NCBI GenBank assembly: GCA_964420995.1
Contig: CAYQUX010000001.1
Coordinates: forward strand, 62,001 to 126,000
Reading direction: 5' to 3'
Length of the DNA: 64,000 bases
Source: Leptolinea sp964420995
GTDB lineage: Bacteria > Chloroflexota > Anaerolineae > Anaerolineales > Anaerolineaceae
The notes below the pieces were generated by a model. That model made no database searches and was not told the origin of the DNA. It was given only the letters and a program-made list of their open reading frames with translations. The translations under genes and the position numbers were made by a program. Numbering within the stretch: position 1 is the stretch's first letter; each line of letters starts with the position of its first letter. Below are positions 34,872 to 42,112 of this stretch, one piece after another.

Positions 34872-36074
34872 ATGACCCATTCTGTTCAATCTACAGGCAG
34901 TACAACCCCTCGAATCCGTATCCTATGCGTGGATGACCCGGCGGTTAAACTGTATGCCCGGTCAGGTGATCTGATATCTACCTGGTGCGCCGGCAGCGGT
35001 TACGATGTTGATCTGGTTGTTCTCCCATGGGATAAATATCCCGACACCATCTTTACGGCGTTACGTTCCGGCAGCAGTGAATATGATTTGGTCATGCTGC
35101 CCGGGTATTTCTGGCTGCCCGGATTCGCTGCCAACCAATGGTTGACCTCCCTATCCGGATTGGCGAAAAAAAATGACGCGGTCTGGAAAGAGTATTCCTA
35201 TGAAGACATTCTTCCGGCCATGCGTAAAGAGTTGGAAATTGACGGCATAATCTATTTACTCCCCAGCTTCTCGGAAGTCCAGATTTTATACTACCGCAAA
35301 GACCTTTTGGAAAAAGCGGGTTATGAACCTTTGAAATCACCCGTGTTATTCGATACCTGGTTGGAAATTGCGAGAAAACTTCACAACCCGGACGGCGGGG
35401 TTTATGGAACGCACTTTAAAGGTTCGGATACTGAATCGATGGTCGAATGGCTGCCCTTTTTTACCGAAACCGGCGGTATCCTTCCAGATGGAAAACAAAA
35501 TAAAAGAATTCCCCCTCAACCGGTGATCAAATCGTTCGAGGTGCTAGGCGCCTTCCTCCCATTCTGCAGGGACGATGTTGGCTGCAGTGACAACGCCACT
35601 ATGTTTGACATGCTGACACGCGGCAATGTGGGATTGGTGAATCACTGGAGTGGGCAATTGGGACCAATTATGGATCCAAAGGTCAATTCCCATGCGGCTG
35701 ACTATGGATTCGCGTCATTGCAAAATCCATGGGGAACCGTCTGGGCATTTGGGATCCCCTCCGCGTCAAAGAACAAGGATGCCGCTTTCTCCTGTCTTCT
35801 GCATTTGACCGGCAAGGAAGCAGACACCCTCCAGGGTGATTTTTCCGGGTCGCCCGCCAGGCTGTCCACATTTAATAAACCGGGCGCTGCGGCTGCCCAT
35901 CCCTGGCTTCCCGCGCTTCTCGAATGTATTCAACGGAAGCACACCTTTCCCGATTCGCCAGAGTTTTCCAATTTAATGGGCGGTTTATACGCCATGAGTC
36001 ACCGCATTTTCGCGGGACTGGAAACTCCGGAAAAAGCAATTCTGGAACTAAATCAGCAAATGGATTTAAAATAA
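34872..36074 (+). CDS. Solute-binding-like protein without export signal
   Basis: A 400-residue protein with the fold signs of family 1 (maltose-type) extracellular solute-binding proteins: EYDLVMLPGYFWLPGFAANQWLTSL, ILYYRKDLLEKAGYEPLKSPVLFDTWLEIARKL, GNVGLVNHWSGQLG and WAFGIPSASKNKDAAFSCLLHL. The N terminus MTHSVQSTGSTTPRIRILCVDDP has no hydrophobic stretch and no lipobox, and no upstream in-frame start would add one. It is therefore probably cytosolic. Position between the mtn genes and a SorC-type regulator suggests a ligand-binding or sensing role, which is inference. Confidence 0.72.
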   Translation: MTHSVQSTGSTTPRIRILCVDDPAVKLYARSGDLISTWCAGSGYDVDLVVLPWDKYPDTIFTALRSGSSEYDLVMLPGYFWLPGFAANQWLTSLSGLAKKNDAVWKEYSYEDILPAMRKELEIDGIIYLLPSFSEVQILYYRKDLLEKAGYEPLKSPVLFDTWLEIARKLHNPDGGVYGTHFKGSDTESMVEWLPFFTETGGILPDGKQNKRIPPQPVIKSFEVLGAFLPFCRDDVGCSDNATMFDMLTRGNVGLVNHWSGQLGPIMDPKVNSHAADYGFASLQNPWGTVWAFGIPSASKNKDAAFSCLLHLTGKEADTLQGDFSGSPARLSTFNKPGAAAAHPWLPALLECIQRKHTFPDSPEFSNLMGGLYAMSHRIFAGLETPEKAILELNQQMDLK

Positions 36075-36127
36075 GTAGCCAAAAAAGCAATATATGAGTG
36101 CATAACAAGACACCGAGGCAAGATTTT

Positions 36128-37105
36128 ATGACCACATCCAGCCAGTTAACCACGTCATACATGAATTCAACAACCAGCGAAAACGACCTGTTGGTACGAA
36201 TTGCCTGGCTTTATTACATGGAAGAGTTAACACAGGCTGAAATTGCGGAACGCCTCAATATGTCGCGCATAAAAGTGACCCGCTATCTAAAGCAGGCCCG
36301 CGAACGGGGAATTGTTCAAATCAGCATTCAATCCAATAACTCAAATTTGTTTGAATTGGAATCCGCGCTATCCAACAAGTACAACTTGAAAGACGTTAAG
36401 GTTGTGATGAGTGCGGAAGCGCGTCAATCACAACAACGATTGCTCGCTCAAGGCGCAAGTGAATGGCTGGTTCCCCGTTTGGAATCTGGATTGACCATTG
36501 GAATCGGGTTGAGCCGCACACTCTCATATATGCCGGAGTATTTCAAACCAAAGCGCAAGATACAATGCGATTTCACCGATATCATCGGCGGAGTCTCGGG
36601 GCCCTCCAACGCCATGATCTCATTAAACATCACCAGTCAGATGGCTGAGATCTGCGGTGGTCGTCCTTTCCGACTTTTAGCTCCTTCTGTTGTATCGAAC
36701 AAACAGGCCTACGAGATCATCCTATCTGAACCTGTATTAAACGAGGTGTTTCAGAAGGCTCAAAACTGCGATATTCTGTTCCAGAGCTGTGGTGGTGTTG
36801 ATATGAATGCCCTGCTCCATGAAAATCGAAGCCTTGAGACGGAAACACTAGAGTACCTGTCAGCAAACGGCGCGGTAGGTGATATTCTCGGTCATTTTGT
36901 GGATATCGACGGCAATCCTGTCAAGGTTCCCTATGATGAACTGATCATTTCCATTTCTCTGGAAGCATTGCAAAAAGTTCATCTGGGTGTGCTGGTGGCT
37001 GGTGGTCAGGAGAAAGTAAAAACGATCCATGCCGCGTTGAAAGCCCGGTATTTTAATGTCCTCATTACAGATGAGAACACAGCCCGGGAAGTGATAAAAA
37101 TCTGA
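36128..37105 (+). CDS. SorC-family transcriptional regulator
   Basis: A 325-residue regulator. ATG 36128 with GAGG nine bases upstream is preferred to an in-frame GTG at 36098. The N-terminal HTH (about 22-60) reads WLYYMEELTQAEIAERLNMSRIKVTRYLKQARERGIV, typical of SorC/DeoR-type proteins. The effector domain resembles phosphosugar isomerases (IGIGLSRTLSYM, FTDIIGGVSGPSNAMI, FQSCGGVD, GAVGDILGHFVDIDG). Effectors in this family are normally phosphorylated sugars, so methylthioribose or methylthioribulose phosphate is a reasonable candidate. The palindrome at 28293-28308 is a possible target. Confidence 0.88.
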   Translation: MTTSSQLTTSYMNSTTSENDLLVRIAWLYYMEELTQAEIAERLNMSRIKVTRYLKQARERGIVQISIQSNNSNLFELESALSNKYNLKDVKVVMSAEARQSQQRLLAQGASEWLVPRLESGLTIGIGLSRTLSYMPEYFKPKRKIQCDFTDIIGGVSGPSNAMISLNITSQMAEICGGRPFRLLAPSVVSNKQAYEIILSEPVLNEVFQKAQNCDILFQSCGGVDMNALLHENRSLETETLEYLSANGAVGDILGHFVDIDGNPVKVPYDELIISISLEALQKVHLGVLVAGGQEKVKTIHAALKARYFNVLITDENTAREVIKI

Positions 37106-37237
37106 TGAAAAGGGTACTTCCAGACGGAGTTATTGCCTGCATGGCCGGAAAATTCTTTTTTCCCATCCACCCGGGCGAAACACGTAACAGCATTGCAAAA
37201 TAAAACACGGCCTTATCAGCCTCCAAGGAGATTATTA

Positions 37238-38377
37238 ATGCAAGGTAATCAACAATTAAATTTATCGGGAGTACGCTTTTCTGTTGTCTACAATTTATTC
37301 GGTAGCCGTGAAGATGTAGACCAATTAGCCAACGCGATTATCGTGGAAGACACTATTGAGTTTCCCTATGAACTTCTCCCTGAAGGTGAAATTAGAAACC
37401 AGGTTGTCGGAAGAATTGAAAAATTCGACGAGGCAGGCAAAGACAAGTACAGGGTTGAGATCAGTTATGCCATTGAGATCACCGCCTTTACGGTGGCACA
37501 GCTCTTGAATGTGGTTTTTGGCAATATCAGCCTGATGCCCAACATTCAGGTCAGTGAGATCAAATTCAGTCCAGCACTGTTAGCCCATTTTCGTGGACCC
37601 CGTTTTGGACGCAGCGGAATTCGCGAACTTCTGGGTGTGCCCACCCGCCCCTTACTGTGTACTGCCCTTAAACCAATGGGGTTAACCTATAAAGAACTCG
37701 CCGACATGGGATACCAGGTTGCCAGGGGTGGAATTGACCTGATCAAAGATGATCACGGAATTTCCAACCAGTCATTTTCACACTTCAAAGAACGAATTCA
37801 ATACAATCTCGATGGTGTTGAAAAAGCCAATCGTGAAACCGGTAAAAAATGTATTTTTCTGCCCAACATTACCGGGAAAGCCGATGAATTGCTAGAGAAC
37901 GCCCACTTCGCGAAAAAAATCGGCTGCCGCGGCCTTATGGTGATTCCGGCCCATACTGGCCTGGATGCCGTACGCATGCTGGCCGATGACGATTCCCTCG
38001 GACTGCCGATTATGACCCATCCCGCCTTTTCAGGCAGTTTTACGGTCACTCCCACGGCCGGGTTTTCGCCTTTCGCCTGGTTCGGGCAGATTGCCCGGTT
38101 GACTGGTTCAGATATGAGCATTTTCATCAATTTTGGCAGCCGCTTTGCGAATTCCAAAGAAGATTGTCTGTCCGTAGTAGCCGGTACGGCGACTCCCATG
38201 GGAAATATCAAACCCATTTTCCCGGTAGCGGGCGGCGGCCTGACCATGAAAAATGTTCCAGAAATGAAACAGGTATATGATAATGATATGATCTATCTTA
38301 TGGGTGGAGGGCTGCATAAAGCCGGACCCGACCTTATTGAAAATAGTCGCAAGTTTTTGGAATCTTTGGATGTCTAA
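37238..38377 (+). CDS. RuBisCO-like protein (form IV)
   Basis: A 379-residue RuBisCO large-chain homologue. ATG 37238 follows AAGGAG; a longer frame from 37133 lacks an SD and adds an unlikely extension. The phosphate-site lysine is kept in ALKPMGLTY (K145), and GGIDLIKDDHGI places the carbamylation lysine at K170, Asp at 172 and His173 where carboxylases have the metal-binding Glu. The loop 6 region INFGSRFANSKED lacks the loop-6 lysine and the nearby His. It should not fix CO2. Characterised RuBisCO-like proteins act as enolase or isomerase on methylthioribulose derivatives or on apionate intermediates; the mtnK-mtnA context favours the former. The exact reaction is open. Confidence 0.88.
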   Translation: MQGNQQLNLSGVRFSVVYNLFGSREDVDQLANAIIVEDTIEFPYELLPEGEIRNQVVGRIEKFDEAGKDKYRVEISYAIEITAFTVAQLLNVVFGNISLMPNIQVSEIKFSPALLAHFRGPRFGRSGIRELLGVPTRPLLCTALKPMGLTYKELADMGYQVARGGIDLIKDDHGISNQSFSHFKERIQYNLDGVEKANRETGKKCIFLPNITGKADELLENAHFAKKIGCRGLMVIPAHTGLDAVRMLADDDSLGLPIMTHPAFSGSFTVTPTAGFSPFAWFGQIARLTGSDMSIFINFGSRFANSKEDCLSVVAGTATPMGNIKPIFPVAGGGLTMKNVPEMKQVYDNDMIYLMGGGLHKAGPDLIENSRKFLESLDV

Positions 38378-38397
38378 TTATTCGTAGTGGAGAGAGT

Positions 38398-38817
38398 ATG
38401 ATATTTAAGACGAAAACCATTGAAGTTACACCCGGTCCAAGTTTTTCGATCCAAAACATTACCCATCTGGTAACTGAATTTGTTGCCGAAACCAGCGTGC
38501 AGGAAGGCCAGTTGACCGGCTTTTTCAAGCACACCACCGGTTCAATTTTTATTGGTGAACATGAATCGGGGATCATCGCGGATATTGAACGCACGCTGGA
38601 ATTGCTTGCCCCCGCAGAAGGCACATACCTGCATCACCGCCGCGAGTTGGATTTCAACGGTTCGGCGCATGTACGGGCAGCCTTCATGCCCACCTCGATT
38701 GTCATCCCCATCCACGAGGGCAGCCTTGTGCTGGGCATGCATCAGGAGATCATGGTCACCAACGGTCAGCCGGATGACCTGCCGCGTTATATCGTTTTAC
38801 AGGTAATGGGTGAGTGA
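38398..38817 (+). CDS. yjbQ: YjbQ/UPF0047 family protein
   Basis: A 139-residue single-domain protein. Conserved blocks are GFFKHTTGSIFIGEHE, YLHHRRELDFNGSAHVRAAFMPTSIVIPI and LVLGMHQEIMVTNGQ, with the histidines and aspartate typical of UPF0047, a family also annotated as secondary thiamine-phosphate synthase. The usual DGNGHAH block is changed to DFNGSAHV, losing one histidine. It starts 20 bases after the RuBisCO-like gene with SD GGAGAG, and the next gene starts at its stop. A role in thiamine formation seems less likely than a role in the surrounding sugar pathway, but neither is shown. Confidence 0.85.
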   Translation: MIFKTKTIEVTPGPSFSIQNITHLVTEFVAETSVQEGQLTGFFKHTTGSIFIGEHESGIIADIERTLELLAPAEGTYLHHRRELDFNGSAHVRAAFMPTSIVIPIHEGSLVLGMHQEIMVTNGQPDDLPRYIVLQVMGE

Positions 38818-38818
38818 G

Positions 38819-39481
38819 ATGCCGAGAAAATTTCAATCCATACTATTCTGGTTTGACGGTGCTTTTGGCGACTCCGTCGCTTCTGTCACATTGAAAACCC
38901 TGCGTCCAGAAATTTCAGGGGCTGAAAAAGCCACCCTGCGGCAAAAATTACAGGCGATGCATCAAGACATGGCTGTCGGCAAGATTGACGCAGATTCCTA
39001 TTGTAAAAAAGCTGTTGAACTTGCCCAGGCAAATGAAGATCCGTCGAAATTGGCATCACGCATAGTTGATGGCATCACTTTGAACAAGTCTTTCTTTGAT
39101 ATCTACTGCCAGATCGGCATGGAACATGACCCGCGGGTAATTGTGGATTTGCCGGAAGCCTGGTTTAACGAGATTGTGAAGCGCTGGGGAGCGTCAGATA
39201 AATTCCCCATATCCCGCCTGATCTTTACAGAATCCTTTAAATTGGAACGCATGCTGCCTGATATTGCCTACCATATTCCGAGGGCGGCCGGTCGCACCAT
39301 GGCGGATTGCATGCTGGTCGACCCGCTGCAGATGCGCGCGGTCGCGCTGCATAAACTGGGTTTGATCTCGACGGCATTCGTTTACCCGCGCCGCATGAAG
39401 ATCGATCTGGCGCTGCAGGGAATCTGGAAAACAACGGAAGACGTATACCATCCCAAAGCCGGAACACGCGCCAACCTGTAG
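38819..39481 (+). CDS. HAD-like protein with the nucleophile position changed
   Basis: A 220-residue protein (a GTG at 38810 would add three residues). The N terminus SILFWFDGAFGDSVASVTL aligns with the HAD motif I hhFDxDGTLxDS, but the first aspartate is replaced by tryptophan. A second recognisable block, MADCMLVDPLQMRAVALHKLGLISTAFVYPR, matches HAD motif IV, keeping one Asp. In between are helices like a HAD cap domain. A phosphatase would need the missing Asp, so this is probably non-catalytic or uses a different mechanism. It follows the YjbQ gene immediately, so the two are likely coupled. MtnX-like function is possible by context only. Confidence 0.62.
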   Translation: MPRKFQSILFWFDGAFGDSVASVTLKTLRPEISGAEKATLRQKLQAMHQDMAVGKIDADSYCKKAVELAQANEDPSKLASRIVDGITLNKSFFDIYCQIGMEHDPRVIVDLPEAWFNEIVKRWGASDKFPISRLIFTESFKLERMLPDIAYHIPRAAGRTMADCMLVDPLQMRAVALHKLGLISTAFVYPRRMKIDLALQGIWKTTEDVYHPKAGTRANL

Positions 39482-39590
39482 TCGTTGACATTCCGGTCAT
39501 TCATCGGTTCTTTTCGCGATATTCGACAGGCTTTCTTTGCCTTCGAATATCGTAAAATGAATGCAAATTCCTGTCCTATGGAGTCTTCCC

Positions 39591-40154
39591 ATGATCAATC
39601 CGACCATTGAGACCATCCTGTCGAGAAGAAGTATCCGTAAATATGAAGCCCGCCCGGTGGAAGGCAAGAAGGTTGACCTCATTCTAAAATGCGGCCAGTT
39701 CGCCCCATCCAGGCAAAACGGACAAGCCTGGCATTTCACCGTGGTCACCAACCGCGATGTGCTCAACCGCATCTCCGCGAAGAACAAAGAAATATTTCTG
39801 AAATCTTCCGACGAAAAGTTCCGCAAGATGGCAGAGGACCCGAACTATGACAGCTTCCGCGGATCACCCATGGCGATTATAGTGTCTGGTGAAGGCGACG
39901 AAAAACGCTCTATGGCCGATTGTGCCAACGCAGTGGAAAACATGACCCTGGCGGCTCACTCGCTGGGACTAGGGAGCTGCTACCTGATCTCCTTCCGCAC
40001 CGCCCTGCTGGCGGAGGATGGCGGCCTATTCTTAAAAGAACTTGCCATCCCGGAAGGCTTTGTGCCTATGGTGGGGCTGGCGCTCGGGTATGGATGTGAA
40101 ACTCTGGGCGAGCGCGCGCCCCGGCGTGAGAATACGATCAATTTCGTGCGCTGA
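39591..40154 (+). CDS. Nitroreductase family FMN-dependent oxidoreductase
   Basis: A 187-residue protein; ATG 39591 with SD GGAG ten bases upstream fits better than ATG 39561. SRRSIRKYEARPVEGKKVD at the start and GSPMAIIVSGEGDEKRSMADCANAVENMTLAAHSLGLGSCYLI with AIPEGFVPMVGLALGYG at the end are typical of the NfsA/NfsB fold, which binds FMN and reduces substrates with NAD(P)H. The gap to the previous gene is 109 bases, so it may be a separate unit. The substrate is unknown. Confidence 0.87.
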   Translation: MINPTIETILSRRSIRKYEARPVEGKKVDLILKCGQFAPSRQNGQAWHFTVVTNRDVLNRISAKNKEIFLKSSDEKFRKMAEDPNYDSFRGSPMAIIVSGEGDEKRSMADCANAVENMTLAAHSLGLGSCYLISFRTALLAEDGGLFLKELAIPEGFVPMVGLALGYGCETLGERAPRRENTINFVR

Positions 40155-40159
40155 TTATT

Positions 40160-40200
40160 TACCGCAGGACGGTCACGATTTGACTGTCCTGCGGTATAAT
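40160..40200 (+). promoter_or_regulatory. Long hairpin overlapping the tRNA promoter
   Basis: A 16-pair stem (40160-40175 with 40181-40196, one G-T pair, loop CGATT) ends where a perfect -10 TATAAT (40195-40200) begins, 12 bases before the tRNA. As RNA it would terminate or end the nitroreductase transcript, although no U-run follows. As DNA it contains the tRNA promoter. Confidence 0.5.
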
Positions 40201-40211
40201 ATCAACCTCTT

Positions 40212-40285
40212 GGGCGGGTAGCTCAGTTGGTTAGAGCACATCGCTTACACCGATGTGGTCGCAGGTTCGAGTCCTGTTCCGCCCA
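40212..40285 (+). tRNA. tRNA-Val (anticodon UAC)
   Basis: A 74-base cloverleaf. The acceptor stem GGGCGGG (40212-40218) pairs with 40278-40284 with one G-U at the seventh pair, discriminator A40285. The D-arm GCTCAGTTGGTTAGAGC, anticodon stem CATCG/CGATG with loop CTTACAC (anticodon TAC), and T-arm GCAGG-TTCGAGT-CCTGT are normal. The 3' CCA is not encoded. It reads GUA and other valine codons. Confidence 0.97.
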
Positions 40286-40417
40286 CAAATCTTTTGCTTT
40301 ATTTTTATAGTATCTGTATAAAAACTAAATAACTCGCGCCTATAATCCTCATATTGATAAATACTTTCTTAATCCACATCGGGCATTGCCCTTTTTTGTA
40401 TTGGAGGATTCCTATTA

Positions 40418-41317
40418 ATGTTCCCGCGTAAATCTGCCTTATTTCTGCTTATTCTGATCCTAATCAGCACCATCCTGTCTGTCTTTTCCCCTGTACAGGC
40501 ATCCACTATCTCCACTACACAAACTCCCACCATCACCGCAACCCCTGCCTTTACTGAGACATCCGCTTCCCAATCCGAAAGCAAAACCGCAGCTGGAAGC
40601 ACCAAAACCTCAGAAATCGATGGCATGCTGCAGCTTTACGTCCCGGCTGGTTCATTCATCATGGGATCCAACAAAGGCGCCACCAACGCTGTGCCGGAGC
40701 ACACCGTCACGCTGGACGCTTTCTGGATCGACCAGACCGAAGTGACCAACAGCCAGTACGCGAAATGTGTGGCCAGTGGAAGCTGTACGGTTCCGGCCAC
40801 AGATGTATCCCACAACCGGATCGCCTACTATGGCAGTGAGAAGTTTGCCGATTTTCCGGTAATCAACGTTACCTATACGCAGGCAAAGGAATACTGCACC
40901 TGGGCCGGCCGCTCATTGCCCACGGAAGCCCAGTGGGAAAAAGCCGCGCGCGGCACTGATGGCCGCACTTACCCGTGGGGTGAGGATGTTCCCACCTACC
41001 AGTATTTGAATTTCTTTCATCCCAAGCGTCAAGACACGGTGAAGGTCGGCAGCTACCCTGACGGCGCCAGTCCCTATGGCGCGCTGGATATGGCCGGCAA
41101 TGTCTGGGAATGGACGTCAGACTGGTATGAAGAGGATTATTACAAAACCTCCCCCGATACGAATCCAACCGGCCCGACCTACGGTTATCTGAAAACTCTC
41201 CGCGGTGGTTCCTGGGAAGATGACCGGTCTCTGGTGCGCACGATCAACCGTAAAGGGTTAACCCCCATTTATTCAGATTACGAAATCGGTTTCCGCTGTG
41301 TGGAAGCGGGTTCATAA
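40418..41317 (+). CDS. Secreted SUMF1/FGE-fold protein lacking active cysteines
   Basis: A 299-residue protein with a signal sequence (hydrophobic FLLILILISTILSVFSPVQA) and a Thr/Ser-rich linker to about residue 68. The remainder is a formylglycine-generating-enzyme-like domain: VPAGSFIMGSNKG, FWIDQTEVTNSQYAKCV, WAGRSLPTEAQWEKAARG, YPWGED, MAGNVWEWTSDWYEEDYY, RGGSWEDD and IGFRCVE. In true FGE the segment after RGGS carries two catalytic cysteines; here it is WEDDRSLVRTINRKG with none. It is probably a binding or structural member rather than a sulfatase activator. SD GGAGG precedes ATG 40418. Confidence 0.85.
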   Translation: MFPRKSALFLLILILISTILSVFSPVQASTISTTQTPTITATPAFTETSASQSESKTAAGSTKTSEIDGMLQLYVPAGSFIMGSNKGATNAVPEHTVTLDAFWIDQTEVTNSQYAKCVASGSCTVPATDVSHNRIAYYGSEKFADFPVINVTYTQAKEYCTWAGRSLPTEAQWEKAARGTDGRTYPWGEDVPTYQYLNFFHPKRQDTVKVGSYPDGASPYGALDMAGNVWEWTSDWYEEDYYKTSPDTNPTGPTYGYLKTLRGGSWEDDRSLVRTINRKGLTPIYSDYEIGFRCVEAGS

Positions 41318-41357
41318 ACAAAGAAATCATCTTCATTGTGGTTGAGAATCCCCCCGG

Positions 41358-41392
41358 GGAATCTGCTGCGGTGCAGCAGGTTCCTTTTTTTT
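41358..41392 (+). terminator. Intrinsic terminator
   Basis: Twelve-base arms (41358-41369 and 41373-41384, one T-G pair) with loop GGT are followed by eight T (41385-41392). It ends the FGE-fold gene transcript. Confidence 0.93.
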
Positions 41393-41527
41393 GCCTTTCT
41401 CTCAAGACCTTTCTAAATTTCCTGCTAATTCATACGAACATTTCCTGATTCACACGGTCAATCCCGGGAAAATGCTGTATCATTTACCTGTTTTTCCCAT
41501 CCCTTCCCCTGTAATGGAGTACCGTTC

Positions 41528-42100
41528 ATGTCGCCTGAGCCCAAATTTCCTTACGATTTCATAGGAAAAGTTCTTATCACGCCCGAAGAGATCGAGAAGC
41601 GGGTTACCTTTATAGGCAACCAGATCCACAATGATTATCGAGACTCAGAGAAGTTATTGCTGCTCGGCCTGTTGCGCGGCAGCGTGGTATTCATCACCGA
41701 CTTGATGCGCAAGGTGCAGATGCCGCTGACCATGGACTTTATGTCTGTGTCCTCCTATGCCGGCTCGGAATCAAGCGGATTTGTGCGCATCGATTCTGAC
41801 CACAAGACCAACATCAGCGGGTGGGATGTGATTTTGATCGATGACATTGTGGATACCGGTTTCACCATCAATACGGTGCGCAAACTGCTGCTTGACCGCA
41901 ATCCACGAAGCCTCAAGATATGCGCGTTGTTGGATAAAGTGGAACGCCACAAAGTGGACGTACCCATCGACTATCTGGGATTCGCCATCCCGGATGTGTT
42001 TGTCGTTGGATACGGATTGGATATTGACGAGAAGGGCCGCAATCTACCTTACATTGCCTCGGTCGACCCGCAGAAATACGAGAAGAGCAAGCACAAGTAG
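41528..42100 (+). CDS. hpt: Hypoxanthine phosphoribosyltransferase
   Basis: A 190-residue purine salvage enzyme forming IMP or GMP from hypoxanthine or guanine and PRPP. LLLGLLRGSVVFITDLMRKV is the pyrophosphate-loop region, and VILIDDIVDTGFTINTV the PRPP-binding motif with paired acidic residues; SLKICALLDKVERHKVDVPIDYLGFAIPDVFVVGYGLD is the base-binding tail. Length is typical. purA follows 12 bases later, giving a small purine operon in which IMP produced here could feed AMP synthesis. Confidence 0.95.
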   Translation: MSPEPKFPYDFIGKVLITPEEIEKRVTFIGNQIHNDYRDSEKLLLLGLLRGSVVFITDLMRKVQMPLTMDFMSVSSYAGSESSGFVRIDSDHKTNISGWDVILIDDIVDTGFTINTVRKLLLDRNPRSLKICALLDKVERHKVDVPIDYLGFAIPDVFVVGYGLDIDEKGRNLPYIASVDPQKYEKSKHK

Positions 42101-42112
42101 GAGGAGTTAGAA

